A stretch of DNA of 7,547 nucleotides from Lachnospiraceae bacterium (GCA_017553665.1 JAFZKM010000291.1:1-7547); one strand, 5' to 3'; shown: positions 1-6,426, counted from the stretch's first letter. Translations and numbers: made by a program. The notes: generated by a model not told the origin, from the sequence alone.

Positions 1-21
1 CAATCACTTTTTTCAATTTTT

Positions 22-705
22 TTAAATATTTTTTTCAGAGGGCTCGGAAGCCGCGGAAACACTGCCTTTTTCATGTTTGAAAACTGCCCTGAAAATAGGA
101 TTCCCCATACCGGAGAAGCGTTCTTCGTACTCGGTCATGACGTTCCCTTCGGCGTATTCGCTGTGATGAAGATCGTAGGTCAGGTCCGAAATGCTCCAGC
201 CGGCCTCCTGCACTGCCTCGAGACTGTAATCGAACAGGTCGCGGTTGTCAGTCTTAAAACAGATGCAGCCGTCCTCCTTCAGGATATTCGCGTATTTATC
301 CATATGCGTGCCCGAAGTCAGGCGCCTCTTCGCATGATGCGCCTTCGGCCAGGGGTCCGAGAAATTAAGATAAATCCTGTCCACCTCGCTCTCGGCGAAG
401 TATTCCTCGATATTGTCCGCGTCCGCGAGCAGTAATATAAGGTTCGGAAGCTTCAGCTCCTGCTGCTTCTGAAGCGCGCGGTAAAGCACCGCGTCCGCCC
501 TCTCGATCCCGATATAGTTTATCTCCGGATTCAGCCCAGCCATCGCAGTGATGAACCTGCCTTTGCCCATTCCGACCTCAATGTGCAGGGGCTTGTCATT
601 TCCGAAGCGCTCCTTCCATTTTCCCTTCCATGCCGCGGGATCGTGTTCCACGAATTCGCTCTGTTCTATGATAGGCATTGCCTTCGCAATATGTCTGAGT
701 CTCAT
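22..705 (-). CDS. trmB: tRNA (guanine-N7)-methyltransferase TrmB
   Basis: TrmB transfers a methyl group from S-adenosylmethionine to N7 of guanine 46 in the variable loop of tRNAs, in the cytoplasm. The 227-residue protein carries the family hallmarks: an N-terminal MRLRH start, the SAM-binding motif IEVGMGKGRF at residues 42-51, the signature NFSDPWPK at 114-121 followed by a basic KRRLT, FKTDN at 150-154, and TEYEERF at 191-197. Resemblance to the Bacillus subtilis protein (about 213 residues, from memory) is end to end; the excess is a polar Ser/Glu-rich tail after about residue 212. The ATG at 705 is preceded by AGGAG (712-716, minus strand) at 6 nt spacing, which fixes the start. It is transcribed divergently from the guanylate-kinase/holB operon from its own promoter and appears monocistronic within the window; the window ends too soon to see a downstream partner or terminator. 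Confidence 0.96.
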   Translation of the reverse strand: MRLRHIAKAMPIIEQSEFVEHDPAAWKGKWKERFGNDKPLHIEVGMGKGRFITAMAGLNPEINYIGIERADAVLYRALQKQQELKLPNLILLLADADNIEEYFAESEVDRIYLNFSDPWPKAHHAKRRLTSGTHMDKYANILKEDGCICFKTDNRDLFDYSLEAVQEAGWSISDLTYDLHHSEYAEGNVMTEYEERFSGMGNPIFRAVFKHEKGSVSAASEPSEKNI

Positions 706-735
706 TATCGTCTCCTGTTTAAATGCTTTTTTGAT

Positions 736-764
736 ATTTTACCCTTCCGCGCGGTTTTTTGCAA
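736..764 (-). promoter_or_regulatory. sigma-A-type promoter of trmB
   Basis: Read on the minus strand, TTGCAA (759-764) and TAAAAT (736-741) are separated by 17 bp. This would start transcription near position 730, about 25 nt before the trmB ATG. Its -35 box lies 6 bp from the -35 box of the divergent operon promoter. The call is by eye against the consensus and has not been tested. Confidence 0.6.
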
Positions 765-770
765 TTCAAT

Positions 771-799
771 GTGACAACCCCTGTTATTTGTGATATAAT
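771..799 (+). promoter_or_regulatory. sigma-A-type promoter of the gmk-like/holB operon
   Basis: GTGACA (771-776) and a perfect TATAAT (794-799) are separated by 17 bp, and the -10 is extended by TGA at 791-793. The predicted start is near 806, giving an untranslated leader of roughly 78 nt before the ATG at 884. This is the best promoter seen upstream of the six-gene plus-strand operon. Confidence 0.75.
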
Positions 800-862
800 A
801 ATATCTTGTAGATTTATGGGCTATTGGTCATTTGGGGAAGGTCCCGGATCTATGCAAGTATT

Positions 863-872
863 GAGGAAAGGA
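863..872 (+). promoter_or_regulatory. ribosome binding site deciding the gmk-like start
   Basis: The purine-rich GAGGAAAGGA lies 11 nt upstream of the ATG at 884. The open frame continues upstream to a TTG at 824, but that codon has no Shine-Dalgarno sequence, and the extra 20 residues would sit before the normal kinase N-terminus (MGKGRIFCLLGPS). The start is therefore placed at 884. Confidence 0.65.
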
Positions 873-883
873 ATGGTGTTCAT

Positions 884-1477
884 ATGGGCAAAGGCCGTAT
901 TTTCTGTCTTCTCGGACCGTCCGCGTCCGGCAAGGACAGCCTTTTCCAGGCGATCCTGAAGCGCCAGCCTATTCCTTTGTCTACAGTTGTCTCATACACC
1001 ACACGTCCAAAGAGGGGCAACGAGACCGAGGGAGTTGAATACTTTTTTACCGATATTCCGAGTTTCAGACAGATGCGTGATGAGGGCCGCATCATCGAAT
1101 ATCGCTGCTACCATACTGTTATGGGCGACTGGTATTATTTCACCGCCGATGACGGACAGATCGACGATACCCACGATTACGTGATCACGATGGTACTCGA
1201 AGGCTATAAGTCACTCCGCGATTACTTCGGAAGCGACCGCGTAATACCGATATATATAGAAGTGGAGGACGGCGTAAGGCTCAGCCGCGCGCTCGAGAGA
1301 GAGCGCAGACAGCCCGAGCCGAAGTATACCGAGATGTGCCGCCGTTTCATAGCGGACAGCGAGGATTTCGCCGAAGAGAAGATCACCCGCCTCGGTATCA
1401 CCAAACGCTATGAGAATATTGATTTTGACACATGTCTCGCCGAGATCTGCGCGCTGATAGAGAGCTACGCGGACTGA
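884..1477 (+). CDS. guanylate-kinase-like P-loop protein with GKD P-loop
   Basis: A 197-residue protein of the guanylate kinase fold. True guanylate kinase phosphorylates GMP with ATP to give GDP. Visible parts are the P-loop GPSASGKDS (11-19), the nucleotide-monophosphate segment SYTTRPKR (37-44), EGVEYFF (49-55), a GMP-site-like IEY (71-73), GDWYYFT (81-87) and an Arg-rich lid region (about 136-155, RALERERRQ then RRF). Two departures are clear. The residue after the P-loop Lys is Asp18, not Ser/Thr. The usual DID before the QG(V/A)KS-type segment reads TMV (102-104, before LEGYKS). Asp at the P-loop position also occurs in PhnN (ribose 1,5-bisphosphate phosphokinase), a relative, but the SYTTRPKR and EGVEYFF segments favour a GMP-type site. 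It is first in the operon, in the place held by tmk in Bacillus. Whether it acts on GMP, another monophosphate or none cannot be decided here. Confidence 0.8.
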   Translation: MGKGRIFCLLGPSASGKDSLFQAILKRQPIPLSTVVSYTTRPKRGNETEGVEYFFTDIPSFRQMRDEGRIIEYRCYHTVMGDWYYFTADDGQIDDTHDYVITMVLEGYKSLRDYFGSDRVIPIYIEVEDGVRLSRALERERRQPEPKYTEMCRRFIADSEDFAEEKITRLGITKRYENIDFDTCLAEICALIESYAD

Positions 1478-1498
1478 CGGGATCTACGGAGGCGCCTT

Positions 1499-1939
1499 AT
1501 GGATATCAAGGTTAATCAGACCACTCCGGTCACCCAGATCGATCAGACACAGGCGGCCAAGCCTGCGGACGGTACCTTTAAATTCACGCTCGCGAGCGCG
1601 ATAGAGGAGTCCGAGCTTGCGGAACGCCTGAGTAATCTTATGGGAGAGATCACGGAGCAGGGCGAAAAGATCAAAAAGCGCCGTGACATACAGGACATGC
1701 GCCGCTACCGTTCGCTGATCAAGGATTTCATGAACGAGGTCGTGAACCGCTCGCATAAGTTTTCGAGAGAGAACTTCCTTGACAGACGCGGACGCCACCG
1801 TGTATACGGAATGGTGCGTCTGGTCGACGAAAAACTGGACCAGATCGCTTCGGAGCTTATTAAGGACGAGCAGGACCTGCTGCTCATCATGAACAATATC
1901 GACGAGATCAGAGGCCTGCTGCTGGATATCTTCACCTGA
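1499..1939 (+). CDS. yaaR: YaaR family protein (DUF327)
   Basis: A soluble 146-residue protein with no signal peptide or membrane segment. It resembles Bacillus YaaR: a polar, variable N-terminus (1-35) followed by a mostly alpha-helical body, with the conserved stretches [17 protein letters not shown] (61-77), [16 protein letters not shown] (98-113) and a final RGLLLDIFT (138-146). The molecular function of this family is not known to me, but it sits just before holB in many Firmicutes and the same holds here. The ATG at 1499 has GGAGG (1488-1492) at 6 nt spacing, and the gene follows the kinase-like gene by 21 bp and precedes holB by 25 bp, so all three are surely one transcript. The assignment rests on residue pattern plus gene order. 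Confidence 0.85.
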   Translation: MDIKVNQTTPVTQIDQTQAAKPADGTFKFTLASAIEESELAERLSNLMGEITEQGEKIKKRRDIQDMRRYRSLIKDFMNEVVNRSHKFSRENFLDRRGRHRVYGMVRLVDEKLDQIASELIKDEQDLLLIMNNIDEIRGLLLDIFT

Positions 1940-1964
1940 TCCGCAGCAACGGAATGGAGACGGC

Positions 1965-2957
1965 ATGCTAAGCTTTAATGATATTATCGGTCAGGAAGGG
2001 GTCAAAGCCCATCTGACATCGGCCCTGTCCGAGAAAAAGATATCGCATGCTTATATTTTCGCGGGCGAGGACGGCTCCGGCAAGATGATGCTTGCCGAAA
2101 GGTTTGCCGCGGCGCTCCAGTGCGATTCCGGCGGCACGGATCCCTGCGGAGCGTGCCTTAACTGCATGCAGTCCGAGGCTCACAGCCATCCCGACATCAT
2201 TTACGTAACTCACGAGAAAAAGGACATTACCGTCGATGACATACGCGTTCAGCTCGTGAACGATATCAGAGTCATGCCCTATTCGGGCCGCTATAAGATC
2301 TACATTGTCGACGAAGCCGAGAAGATGAACGAGCCGGCGCAGAACGCGCTGCTCAAAACACTCGAGGAACCGCCCGAATACGCGGTGATCCTGCTGCTTG
2401 CCGAGAACACGGGTAAATTCCTGCAGACCATATTGTCGCGATGCGTGATCCTCGACATGAAGCCTGTGGACAGGGCGCTGATCCGTGACTATCTGATGGC
2501 AGAGAAACAGCTTCCCGATTATGTTGCGAACCTTTGCGCGTCATTTTCCTGCGGCTGCATAGGAAAAGCCCGCCGCTACGCGGAGGACGAGGGTTTTATC
2601 GAGGCGAAGGACAAAGTGCTGCGTCTCGTATGCGATCTGGACAGGATGTCCCAGTCGGAGATCTCTGCCGCGATCGCCGCGATGGGCGATAAGAATTCCG
2701 CCGCGGCCATGGACGATTATTTCGATCTTCTGTCGATGTGGTACCGCGACGTTCTCGTTTACAAATCAACACATAACGCGGACAGGATCCTCTTTTCCGA
2801 GAATCTCCGCTCTGTTGAGGAACAGGCCGAAGCAAAGAGCTTTCCTGCCCTGAACAGTATTTTCATCGAGCTTGACCTCACAAATGACCGGCTCAAAAAC
2901 AACGTCAGCTTCCCGGCTGCCATGCAGCTCCTGGTCGAAGCGATGAAAGCAAAATAA
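1965..2957 (+). CDS. holB: DNA polymerase III subunit delta' (clamp loader)
   Basis: Delta' is the AAA+ family subunit of the clamp loader that helps place the beta sliding clamp on primed DNA. The 330-residue protein shows the expected order: IIGQ near the N-terminus (7-10), SHAYIFAGEDGSGK with the P-loop at 34-40, a zinc-binding cysteine cluster (Cys53, 61, 64, 67), a Walker-B-like IYIVDEAEKM (112-121), NALLKTLEEPP (127-137) and the SRC motif (158-160) that supplies the trans-acting arginine. Helical collar sequence follows. Residue 41 after the P-loop Lys is Met rather than Ser/Thr, which fits a delta' that does not hydrolyse ATP itself and helps separate it from tau/gamma (DnaX), a longer protein. 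The ATG at 1965 has GGAG (1956-1959) at 5 nt spacing. It lies between yaaR and ricT as in Bacillus. Confidence 0.94.
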   Translation: MLSFNDIIGQEGVKAHLTSALSEKKISHAYIFAGEDGSGKMMLAERFAAALQCDSGGTDPCGACLNCMQSEAHSHPDIIYVTHEKKDITVDDIRVQLVNDIRVMPYSGRYKIYIVDEAEKMNEPAQNALLKTLEEPPEYAVILLLAENTGKFLQTILSRCVILDMKPVDRALIRDYLMAEKQLPDYVANLCASFSCGCIGKARRYAEDEGFIEAKDKVLRLVCDLDRMSQSEISAAIAAMGDKNSAAAMDDYFDLLSMWYRDVLVYKSTHNADRILFSENLRSVEEQAEAKSFPALNSIFIELDLTNDRLKNNVSFPAAMQLLVEAMKAK

Positions 2958-2978
2958 TCCGTAAGGAAGGATACACAC

Positions 2979-3893
2979 ATGATAAAAGTTATCGGAGTCA
3001 GATTCAGACACGCGGGAAAGGTTTATTACTTCGATCCGCTTGATTTTGAGATAGCAAAAGGCGAATCCGTGATCGTTGAAACAGCGCGCGGAGTGGAGTT
3101 CGGCACCGTGGTGCTCGGTCCCGCGGAAGTGGATGACAGCAAGGTCGTTCAGCCCTTAAAGCCCGTTATCCGCAAGGCCGACGAAGCCGATTTCGCGACA
3201 GAAGCGCGCAACCGCGAAAAAGAGAAAAACGCTTTTGATGTCTGCCTCGAGAAGATCCGCAAGCACGGCCTCGAGATGAAGCTGATCGAGTGCGAATATA
3301 CATTTGACAATAATAAAGTCCTGTTTTATTTCACTGCCGACGGACGTATCGATTTCCGTGAGCTCGTAAAGGATCTGGCCTCGGTATTCAAGACGAGGAT
3401 CGAGCTCCGCCAGATCGGTGTGCGCGATGAGGCTAAGGCTCTGGGCGGTATCGGAATCTGCGGCAGACCTCTCTGCTGCAATACATATCTTCCCGATTTC
3501 GCGCCCGTTTCGATCAAGATGGCTAAAGAGCAGAATATCTCCCTGAACCCTTCGAAGATTTCGGGCAACTGCGGCAGACTCATGTGCTGCCTGAATAATG
3601 AAGAGCTCGCCTACGAAGAGCTTAACGCGAAGCTTCCCGGCGTGGGCGATCACGTTGTGACTTCCGACGGACAGCACGGCGACGTTGCTTCAGTGAACGT
3701 TCTGAAGCAGCTTGTACGCGTTATCATCACCCTCGAGAACGGTGATAAGGAAGCGCGTGAATATACTCCCGACCAGCTTTCCTTCAAGCCCCGCAAGCGC
3801 AAGGACCGCAGTTCCTCCGACGCGGAGATGAAAGAGCTTAAGGAGTTGGAGATCCTCGAGGAAAAAGAGGGAAAGAGCAAGTTAGAGGACTGA
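2979..3893 (+). CDS. ricT: RicT/YaaT, PSP1-domain regulator of RNA processing
   Basis: In Bacillus subtilis the homologue (YaaT, RicT) forms the RicA-RicF-RicT complex, which carries iron-sulfur clusters and directs RNase Y cleavage; it influences competence, biofilm and sporulation. The 304-residue protein has the PSP1 signature GVRDEAKALGGIGICGRPLC (147-166) and a second GNCGRLMCC (196-204). Six cysteines lie in these two blocks (161, 166, 167, 198, 203, 204), the pattern expected for cluster ligands. The tail (272-304) is highly charged, rich in Lys and Glu, and likely disordered or coiled. The start at 2979 has AAGGAAGG (2963-2970) at 8 nt spacing. It is 21 bp after holB and its stop is 1 bp before the next start. 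The partners RicA and RicF (YmcA and YlbF) are not in this window, so the complex is inferred from family knowledge. Confidence 0.93.
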   Translation: MIKVIGVRFRHAGKVYYFDPLDFEIAKGESVIVETARGVEFGTVVLGPAEVDDSKVVQPLKPVIRKADEADFATEARNREKEKNAFDVCLEKIRKHGLEMKLIECEYTFDNNKVLFYFTADGRIDFRELVKDLASVFKTRIELRQIGVRDEAKALGGIGICGRPLCCNTYLPDFAPVSIKMAKEQNISLNPSKISGNCGRLMCCLNNEELAYEELNAKLPGVGDHVVTSDGQHGDVASVNVLKQLVRVIITLENGDKEAREYTPDQLSFKPRKRKDRSSSDAEMKELKELEILEEKEGKSKLED

Positions 3894-3894
3894 T

Positions 3895-4632
3895 ATGGAT
3901 GAAATTCTTCTTCCGGGCGAGCGCATAGACGACCTGGAACGCAACAATTTCAAGATAATCCAAAACCCCGCCCGGTTCTGCTTCGGCATGGATGCCGTGC
4001 TGCTGAGCGGGTTTGCTTTTGTGCGCGAAGGAGAATCCGCTATAGACCTCGGCACCGGGAACGGCATCATTCCGATACTCCTTGCCGCCAAAACGCCCGG
4101 AAAGCATTTCACCGGCCTCGAGATCCAGCATGACAATGTTGAGATGGCACAGCGCAGCGTCCGTCTCAATCATATCGAAGACAGGGTGGATATCGTCGAG
4201 GGCGATATAAAGACCGCGTCGGCAGATTTCGGTAAAGCTTCTTTCGAAGTAGTGACTTCGAATCCGCCTTACATGATAGGCAGTCACGGACTCGTCAATC
4301 CCGATTCCGCGAAAGCTCTGGCGCGTCACGAGATCCTTTGTACACTTGAAGACGTAGTGCGTGAGGCAGCTTTGTTATTAAAGCCTCAGGGCAGGTTCTA
4401 TCTTGTCCACCGTCCGTTCAGGCTCGCTGAGATCATGGTATGCCTGAAGGAACACAGGCTCGAGCCGAAGCGCATGAAACTGGTTCACCCCTTTATTGAC
4501 AAAGAACCAAACATGGTCCTCGTCGAAGCCGTCCGCGGCGGAAAGTCACGAATGACCGTCGAGCCCCCTCTCATTGTTTATAAAGAAGAGGGCGTTTACA
4601 ATGATGAGATCTATGATATCTACGGGTACTGA
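3895..4632 (+). CDS. TrmN6-like (YabB) tRNA adenine-N6 methyltransferase
   Basis: A 245-residue class I SAM-dependent methyltransferase. The opening LERNNFKIIQNPARFCFGMD (14-33) is typical of the TrmN6/YabB group, followed by the SAM motif DLGTGNG (51-57), an acidic residue after strand 2 (LEI, 75-77) and the catalytic NPPY (123-126), which marks methylation of an exocyclic amino group. The Escherichia coli member methylates adenine 37 of tRNA1-Val; that this one acts on the same site is inferred. Bacillus YabB lies at the matching place between yaaT and rsmI. The ATG follows the ricT stop by 1 bp, with AGAGGA (3884-3889) inside the end of ricT, so translation of the two is probably coupled. 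The C-terminus ends in an acidic and Tyr-rich stretch with no recognised domain. Confidence 0.88.
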   Translation: MDEILLPGERIDDLERNNFKIIQNPARFCFGMDAVLLSGFAFVREGESAIDLGTGNGIIPILLAAKTPGKHFTGLEIQHDNVEMAQRSVRLNHIEDRVDIVEGDIKTASADFGKASFEVVTSNPPYMIGSHGLVNPDSAKALARHEILCTLEDVVREAALLLKPQGRFYLVHRPFRLAEIMVCLKEHRLEPKRMKLVHPFIDKEPNMVLVEAVRGGKSRMTVEPPLIVYKEEGVYNDEIYDIYGY

Positions 4633-4714
4633 TATAACGGTAGCCCGGAACAGTATATAATAACCGCTGCCGCAGCCTCCGCTGAATCCAATCGGCCGCG
4701 CGAACAGGATCGAT

Positions 4715-5551
4715 ATGTCCGGAACTTTGTATCTCTGCGCCACTCCCATAGGCAATCTTGAAGACATCACCCTCCGGGTGCTCCGCACCTTGAAGGAGGT
4801 TGATCTTATTGCGGCCGAAGATACCCGCAACAGCATAAAGCTTCTGAACCACTTTGAGATCGATACTCCGATGACCAGTTATCACGAGTACAATAAATTC
4901 GACAAAGGCGAGGTCCTGGTCGCTAAGCTCCTCGAAGGTCAGAACATCGCTCTTATCACCGACGCAGGCACGCCCGCGATCTCCGATCCCGGCGAAGAAC
5001 TCGTTAAAATGGCCCATGCCGCGGGAATCACCGTCACGTCTCTGCCCGGCCCCTGCGCATGCGTTACCGCTCTCACGCTTTCAGGTCTGCCTACCAGACG
5101 TTTCGCGTTTGAGGCATTTCTTCCCGCAGATAAAAAAGAACGCAAACAGATACTCGAATCTCTTGTCAATGAGACACGCACTCTGATCATTTACGAAGCT
5201 CCGCACCATCTGCTCAAAACACTTACCGACCTCCGTGACACCTTAGGCGATCGCCGCATCACCGTCTGCAGGGAACTGACAAAAAAGCACGAAACCGTAT
5301 TCCTTACTACAGTTGTAGAAGCGATCGAGTATTACACCGAAAACGAGCCTAAGGGTGAATGCGTGATGGTCATCGAAGGAAAAAGCTTCGATGATATCAC
5401 GAAGGATACACAGGATGAATGGCAGAAACTCTCTGTTGAGGAACACATGAAGATATATCTTGATAAGGGAATAGATAAAAAAGATGCCATGAAGCTCGTC
5501 GCAAAAGACAGGGGAGTAAGCAAGCAGGAGATATATAAGCAGCTGCTATAA
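4715..5551 (+). CDS. rsmI: 16S rRNA (cytidine-1402 2'-O)-methyltransferase RsmI
   Basis: RsmI methylates the 2'-hydroxyl of C1402 in the decoding centre of 16S rRNA. The 278-residue protein shows the tetrapyrrole-methylase-type fold motifs of this family: LYLCATPIGNLEDIT (5-19), AEDTR (34-38), the SAM-site loop ITDAGTPAISDPG (81-93), LPGPCA (110-115) with SGLP (123-126), and YEAPHH near 170. The C-terminal 45 residues (EEHMKIYLDKGI then KQEIYKQLL) form the small helical domain seen at the end of RsmI. Length is normal for the family. The start at 4715 has only a modest ribosome site, AGGA (4705-4708) at 6 nt spacing. It is separated from the TrmN6-like gene by 82 bp, the only sizeable gap in the operon, where a TATAAT (4656-4661) without a good -35 could give a weak extra promoter. 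Confidence 0.95.
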   Translation: MSGTLYLCATPIGNLEDITLRVLRTLKEVDLIAAEDTRNSIKLLNHFEIDTPMTSYHEYNKFDKGEVLVAKLLEGQNIALITDAGTPAISDPGEELVKMAHAAGITVTSLPGPCACVTALTLSGLPTRRFAFEAFLPADKKERKQILESLVNETRTLIIYEAPHHLLKTLTDLRDTLGDRRITVCRELTKKHETVFLTTVVEAIEYYTENEPKGECVMVIEGKSFDDITKDTQDEWQKLSVEEHMKIYLDKGIDKKDAMKLVAKDRGVSKQEIYKQLL

Positions 5552-5557
5552 AAGGTA

Positions 5558-5586
5558 GTCATGCCTCAAAAATACTTCGGCATGAC
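5558..5586 (+). other. inverted repeat, 8-bp hairpin after rsmI
   Basis: GTCATGCC (5558-5565) and GGCATGAC (5579-5586) are perfectly complementary around a 13-nt loop. It begins 6 bp after the rsmI stop codon. No T-run follows directly, so it is not a classical terminator; it may protect the mRNA 3' end. Confidence 0.6.
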
Positions 5587-5589
5587 CGG

Positions 5590-5613
5590 AAACGGCTTCG
5601 CCGCTTTGTTTTT
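5590..5613 (+). terminator. small GC hairpin with T-tract, possible rsmI terminator
   Basis: AAACGGC (5590-5596) pairs with GCCG plus TTT (5600-5607, one bulged C at 5604) around a TTC loop, followed by GTTTTT (5608-5613). Short, but the position and T-run fit an intrinsic terminator of the operon. The bases 5604-5613 are also the left arm of the longer hairpin that follows, so the two structures exclude each other. Confidence 0.5.
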
Positions 5614-5661
5614 AGAAAAAGCGCGTTGAAGCATCGCGACTTTTTCTGAACAAAAACAAAG
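5604..5661. terminator. long AT-rich hairpin, probable bidirectional terminator
   Basis: CTTTGTTTTT (5604-5613) pairs with AAAAACAAAG (5652-5661), AGAAAAAG (5614-5621) with CTTTTTCT (5640-5647), and CGCG (5622-5625) with CGCG (5635-5638), leaving a 9-nt loop, a 4-nt bulge (GAAC, 5648-5651) and one bulged A. The inner part, a CGCG core flanked by an A-run and a T-run, has the form of a terminator on either strand. Confidence 0.6.
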
Positions 5662-5696
5662 TGAGGGTACCGCAGATTCTTGCGGTACCCTCATTT
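5659..5696. terminator. terminator of tRNA-Arg (minus strand), also backing up rsmI
   Basis: TGAGGGTACCGCA (5662-5674) and TGCGGTACCCTCA (5681-5693) form a perfect 13-bp stem with a 6-nt loop, extended by a G-U and two A-U pairs. Read on the minus strand the stem is followed by a T-rich tract (CTTTGTTTTTG, to about 5651), making a strong intrinsic terminator about 10 nt past the tRNA 3' end. On the plus strand the tail (ATTTCCTTT) is weaker. Confidence 0.85.
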
Positions 5697-5702
5697 CCTT
5701 TA

Positions 5703-5776
5703 CGTTTCCGAGGCGACTTGAACGCCCGACCCCTCGCTTAGGAGGCGAGTGCTCTATCCAACTGAGCTACGGAAAC
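5703..5776 (-). tRNA. tRNA-Arg, anticodon CCU
   Basis: The minus strand folds into a complete cloverleaf of 74 nt. The acceptor stem is GTTTCCG with CGGAAAC, and the D-stem GCTC with GAGC. The anticodon stem CTCGC with GCGAG encloses the loop CTCCTAA, placing CCT at positions 34-36, which reads the AGG arginine codon. The T-arm is GGGCG, TTCAAGT, CGCCT with one G-U pair at its base. The discriminator base is G, and CCA is not encoded (TAA follows), so it must be added after transcription. A dedicated promoter lies upstream and a strong terminator downstream. Confidence 0.96.
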
Positions 5777-5790
5777 AAAGCACAAGTAGA

Positions 5791-5819
5791 ACTATATCAT
5801 AATACCTTTCGTCAGTCAA
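5791..5819 (-). promoter_or_regulatory. promoter of tRNA-Arg
   Basis: On the minus strand TTGACT (5814-5819) and TATAGT (5791-5796) are separated by 17 bp, with an extended -10 TGA. The expected start is about 8 nt before the mature tRNA 5' end. The -35 box begins only 5 bp past the mntP stop codon, so the tRNA can be made independently of mntP. Confidence 0.8.
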
Positions 5820-5823
5820 GAAT

Positions 5824-6393
5824 CTAGAAAAATACTCCTTTGACGAAGATCTCTATGCCGAGACCGCTGAGGATCAGGCCTCCGACGATCTGGGCACGGT
5901 CCGCAAGCTCCACTCCGAACTTCTTTCCGAGCGTCAGACCTGCGTAGCAGATTACGAATGTGACCGCTCCGATGATAACGGATGAAATGAACGCCTCGAT
6001 CAGACTGTAGTTCGCTGTCGTAAAGCCTACCGAAAGCGCGTCGATAGAGGTGGCCACGCCCTGCACGAGCAATGCCGCGAAGCCTATCACGGGGGCTTCT
6101 TCTTCCGCCTTATTCTTAATGCCGTCTATGATCATCTTTATTCCGATGAACAGCAGCAGTCCCAGCGCGATCCAGGGGATGAACTTCTGAAGCTTATTGA
6201 AATGCTCCAGCATCGTATGGATACATATCCATCCGATCATTGGCATCAGGAACTGGAAACCCGCGAAAACTCCGGCAATGATGCACATTTTCTTCTTCTT
6301 CATGTTCGGTTCGCCAAGACCGTTGACGATCGATACCGAGAACGCGTCCATCGCGAGTCCGATACCGAGAAGAATTGCGTTTAAATACAGCAT
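5824..6393 (-). CDS. mntP: manganese efflux pump MntP
   Basis: MntP exports Mn(II) across the cytoplasmic membrane and guards against manganese excess. The 189-residue protein is strongly hydrophobic with about six membrane segments (roughly 3-22, 36-58, 70-90, 103-123, 132-153, 167-186). It carries the two family motifs related by an internal repeat: GLAMDAFSVS (12-21, Asp16) and ATSIDALSVGF (114-124, Asp118), plus the conserved GVFAGFQFLMPMIG (41-54). The charged loop NKAEEEAP (94-101) separates the halves. Length matches the family. The start at 6393 has AAGGAG (6404-6409, minus strand) at 10 nt spacing. Upstream is a good promoter with only about a 26-nt leader, leaving no room for a yybP-ykoY manganese riboswitch. 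No separate terminator is seen before the tRNA-Arg gene on the same strand, so read-through into the tRNA is possible. Confidence 0.94.
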   Translation of the reverse strand: MLYLNAILLGIGLAMDAFSVSIVNGLGEPNMKKKKMCIIAGVFAGFQFLMPMIGWICIHTMLEHFNKLQKFIPWIALGLLLFIGIKMIIDGIKNKAEEEAPVIGFAALLVQGVATSIDALSVGFTTANYSLIEAFISSVIIGAVTFVICYAGLTLGKKFGVELADRAQIVGGLILSGLGIEIFVKGVFF

Positions 6394-6426
6394 TTTACCT
6401 GAACTCCTTCTTCATGCGATTATTCG

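Noticed and set aside
747..760. CCGCGCGG followed by TTTTTT as an intrinsic terminator
   Set aside because: The 8-bp self-complementary run leaves no loop, so a stable hairpin cannot form; it is the spacer of the trmB promoter.
824..883. Upstream TTG start for the guanylate-kinase-like gene
   Set aside because: There is no Shine-Dalgarno sequence before it, and the extra residues precede the normal N-terminus of the fold; the ATG at 884 has one.
1484..1966. Long minus-strand open frame opposite yaaR
   Set aside because: It lies wholly against a well-supported gene, has no ribosome binding site and its translation resembles no protein; it follows from the codon use of the sense gene.
3156..3677. 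173-codon minus-strand open frame opposite ricT
   Set aside because: It lies inside the PSP1 coding region, lacks a ribosome site and has no recognisable motif.
3838..4329. 163-codon minus-strand open frame across the ricT/trmN6-like junction
   Set aside because: Both sense genes are clear from motifs; the antisense frame has no supporting start signals.
5604..5661. Miniature transposable element with terminal inverted repeats
   Set aside because: The arms are AT-rich and continuous with a terminator-like core, no target-site duplication is visible, and the copy number cannot be judged from one window.
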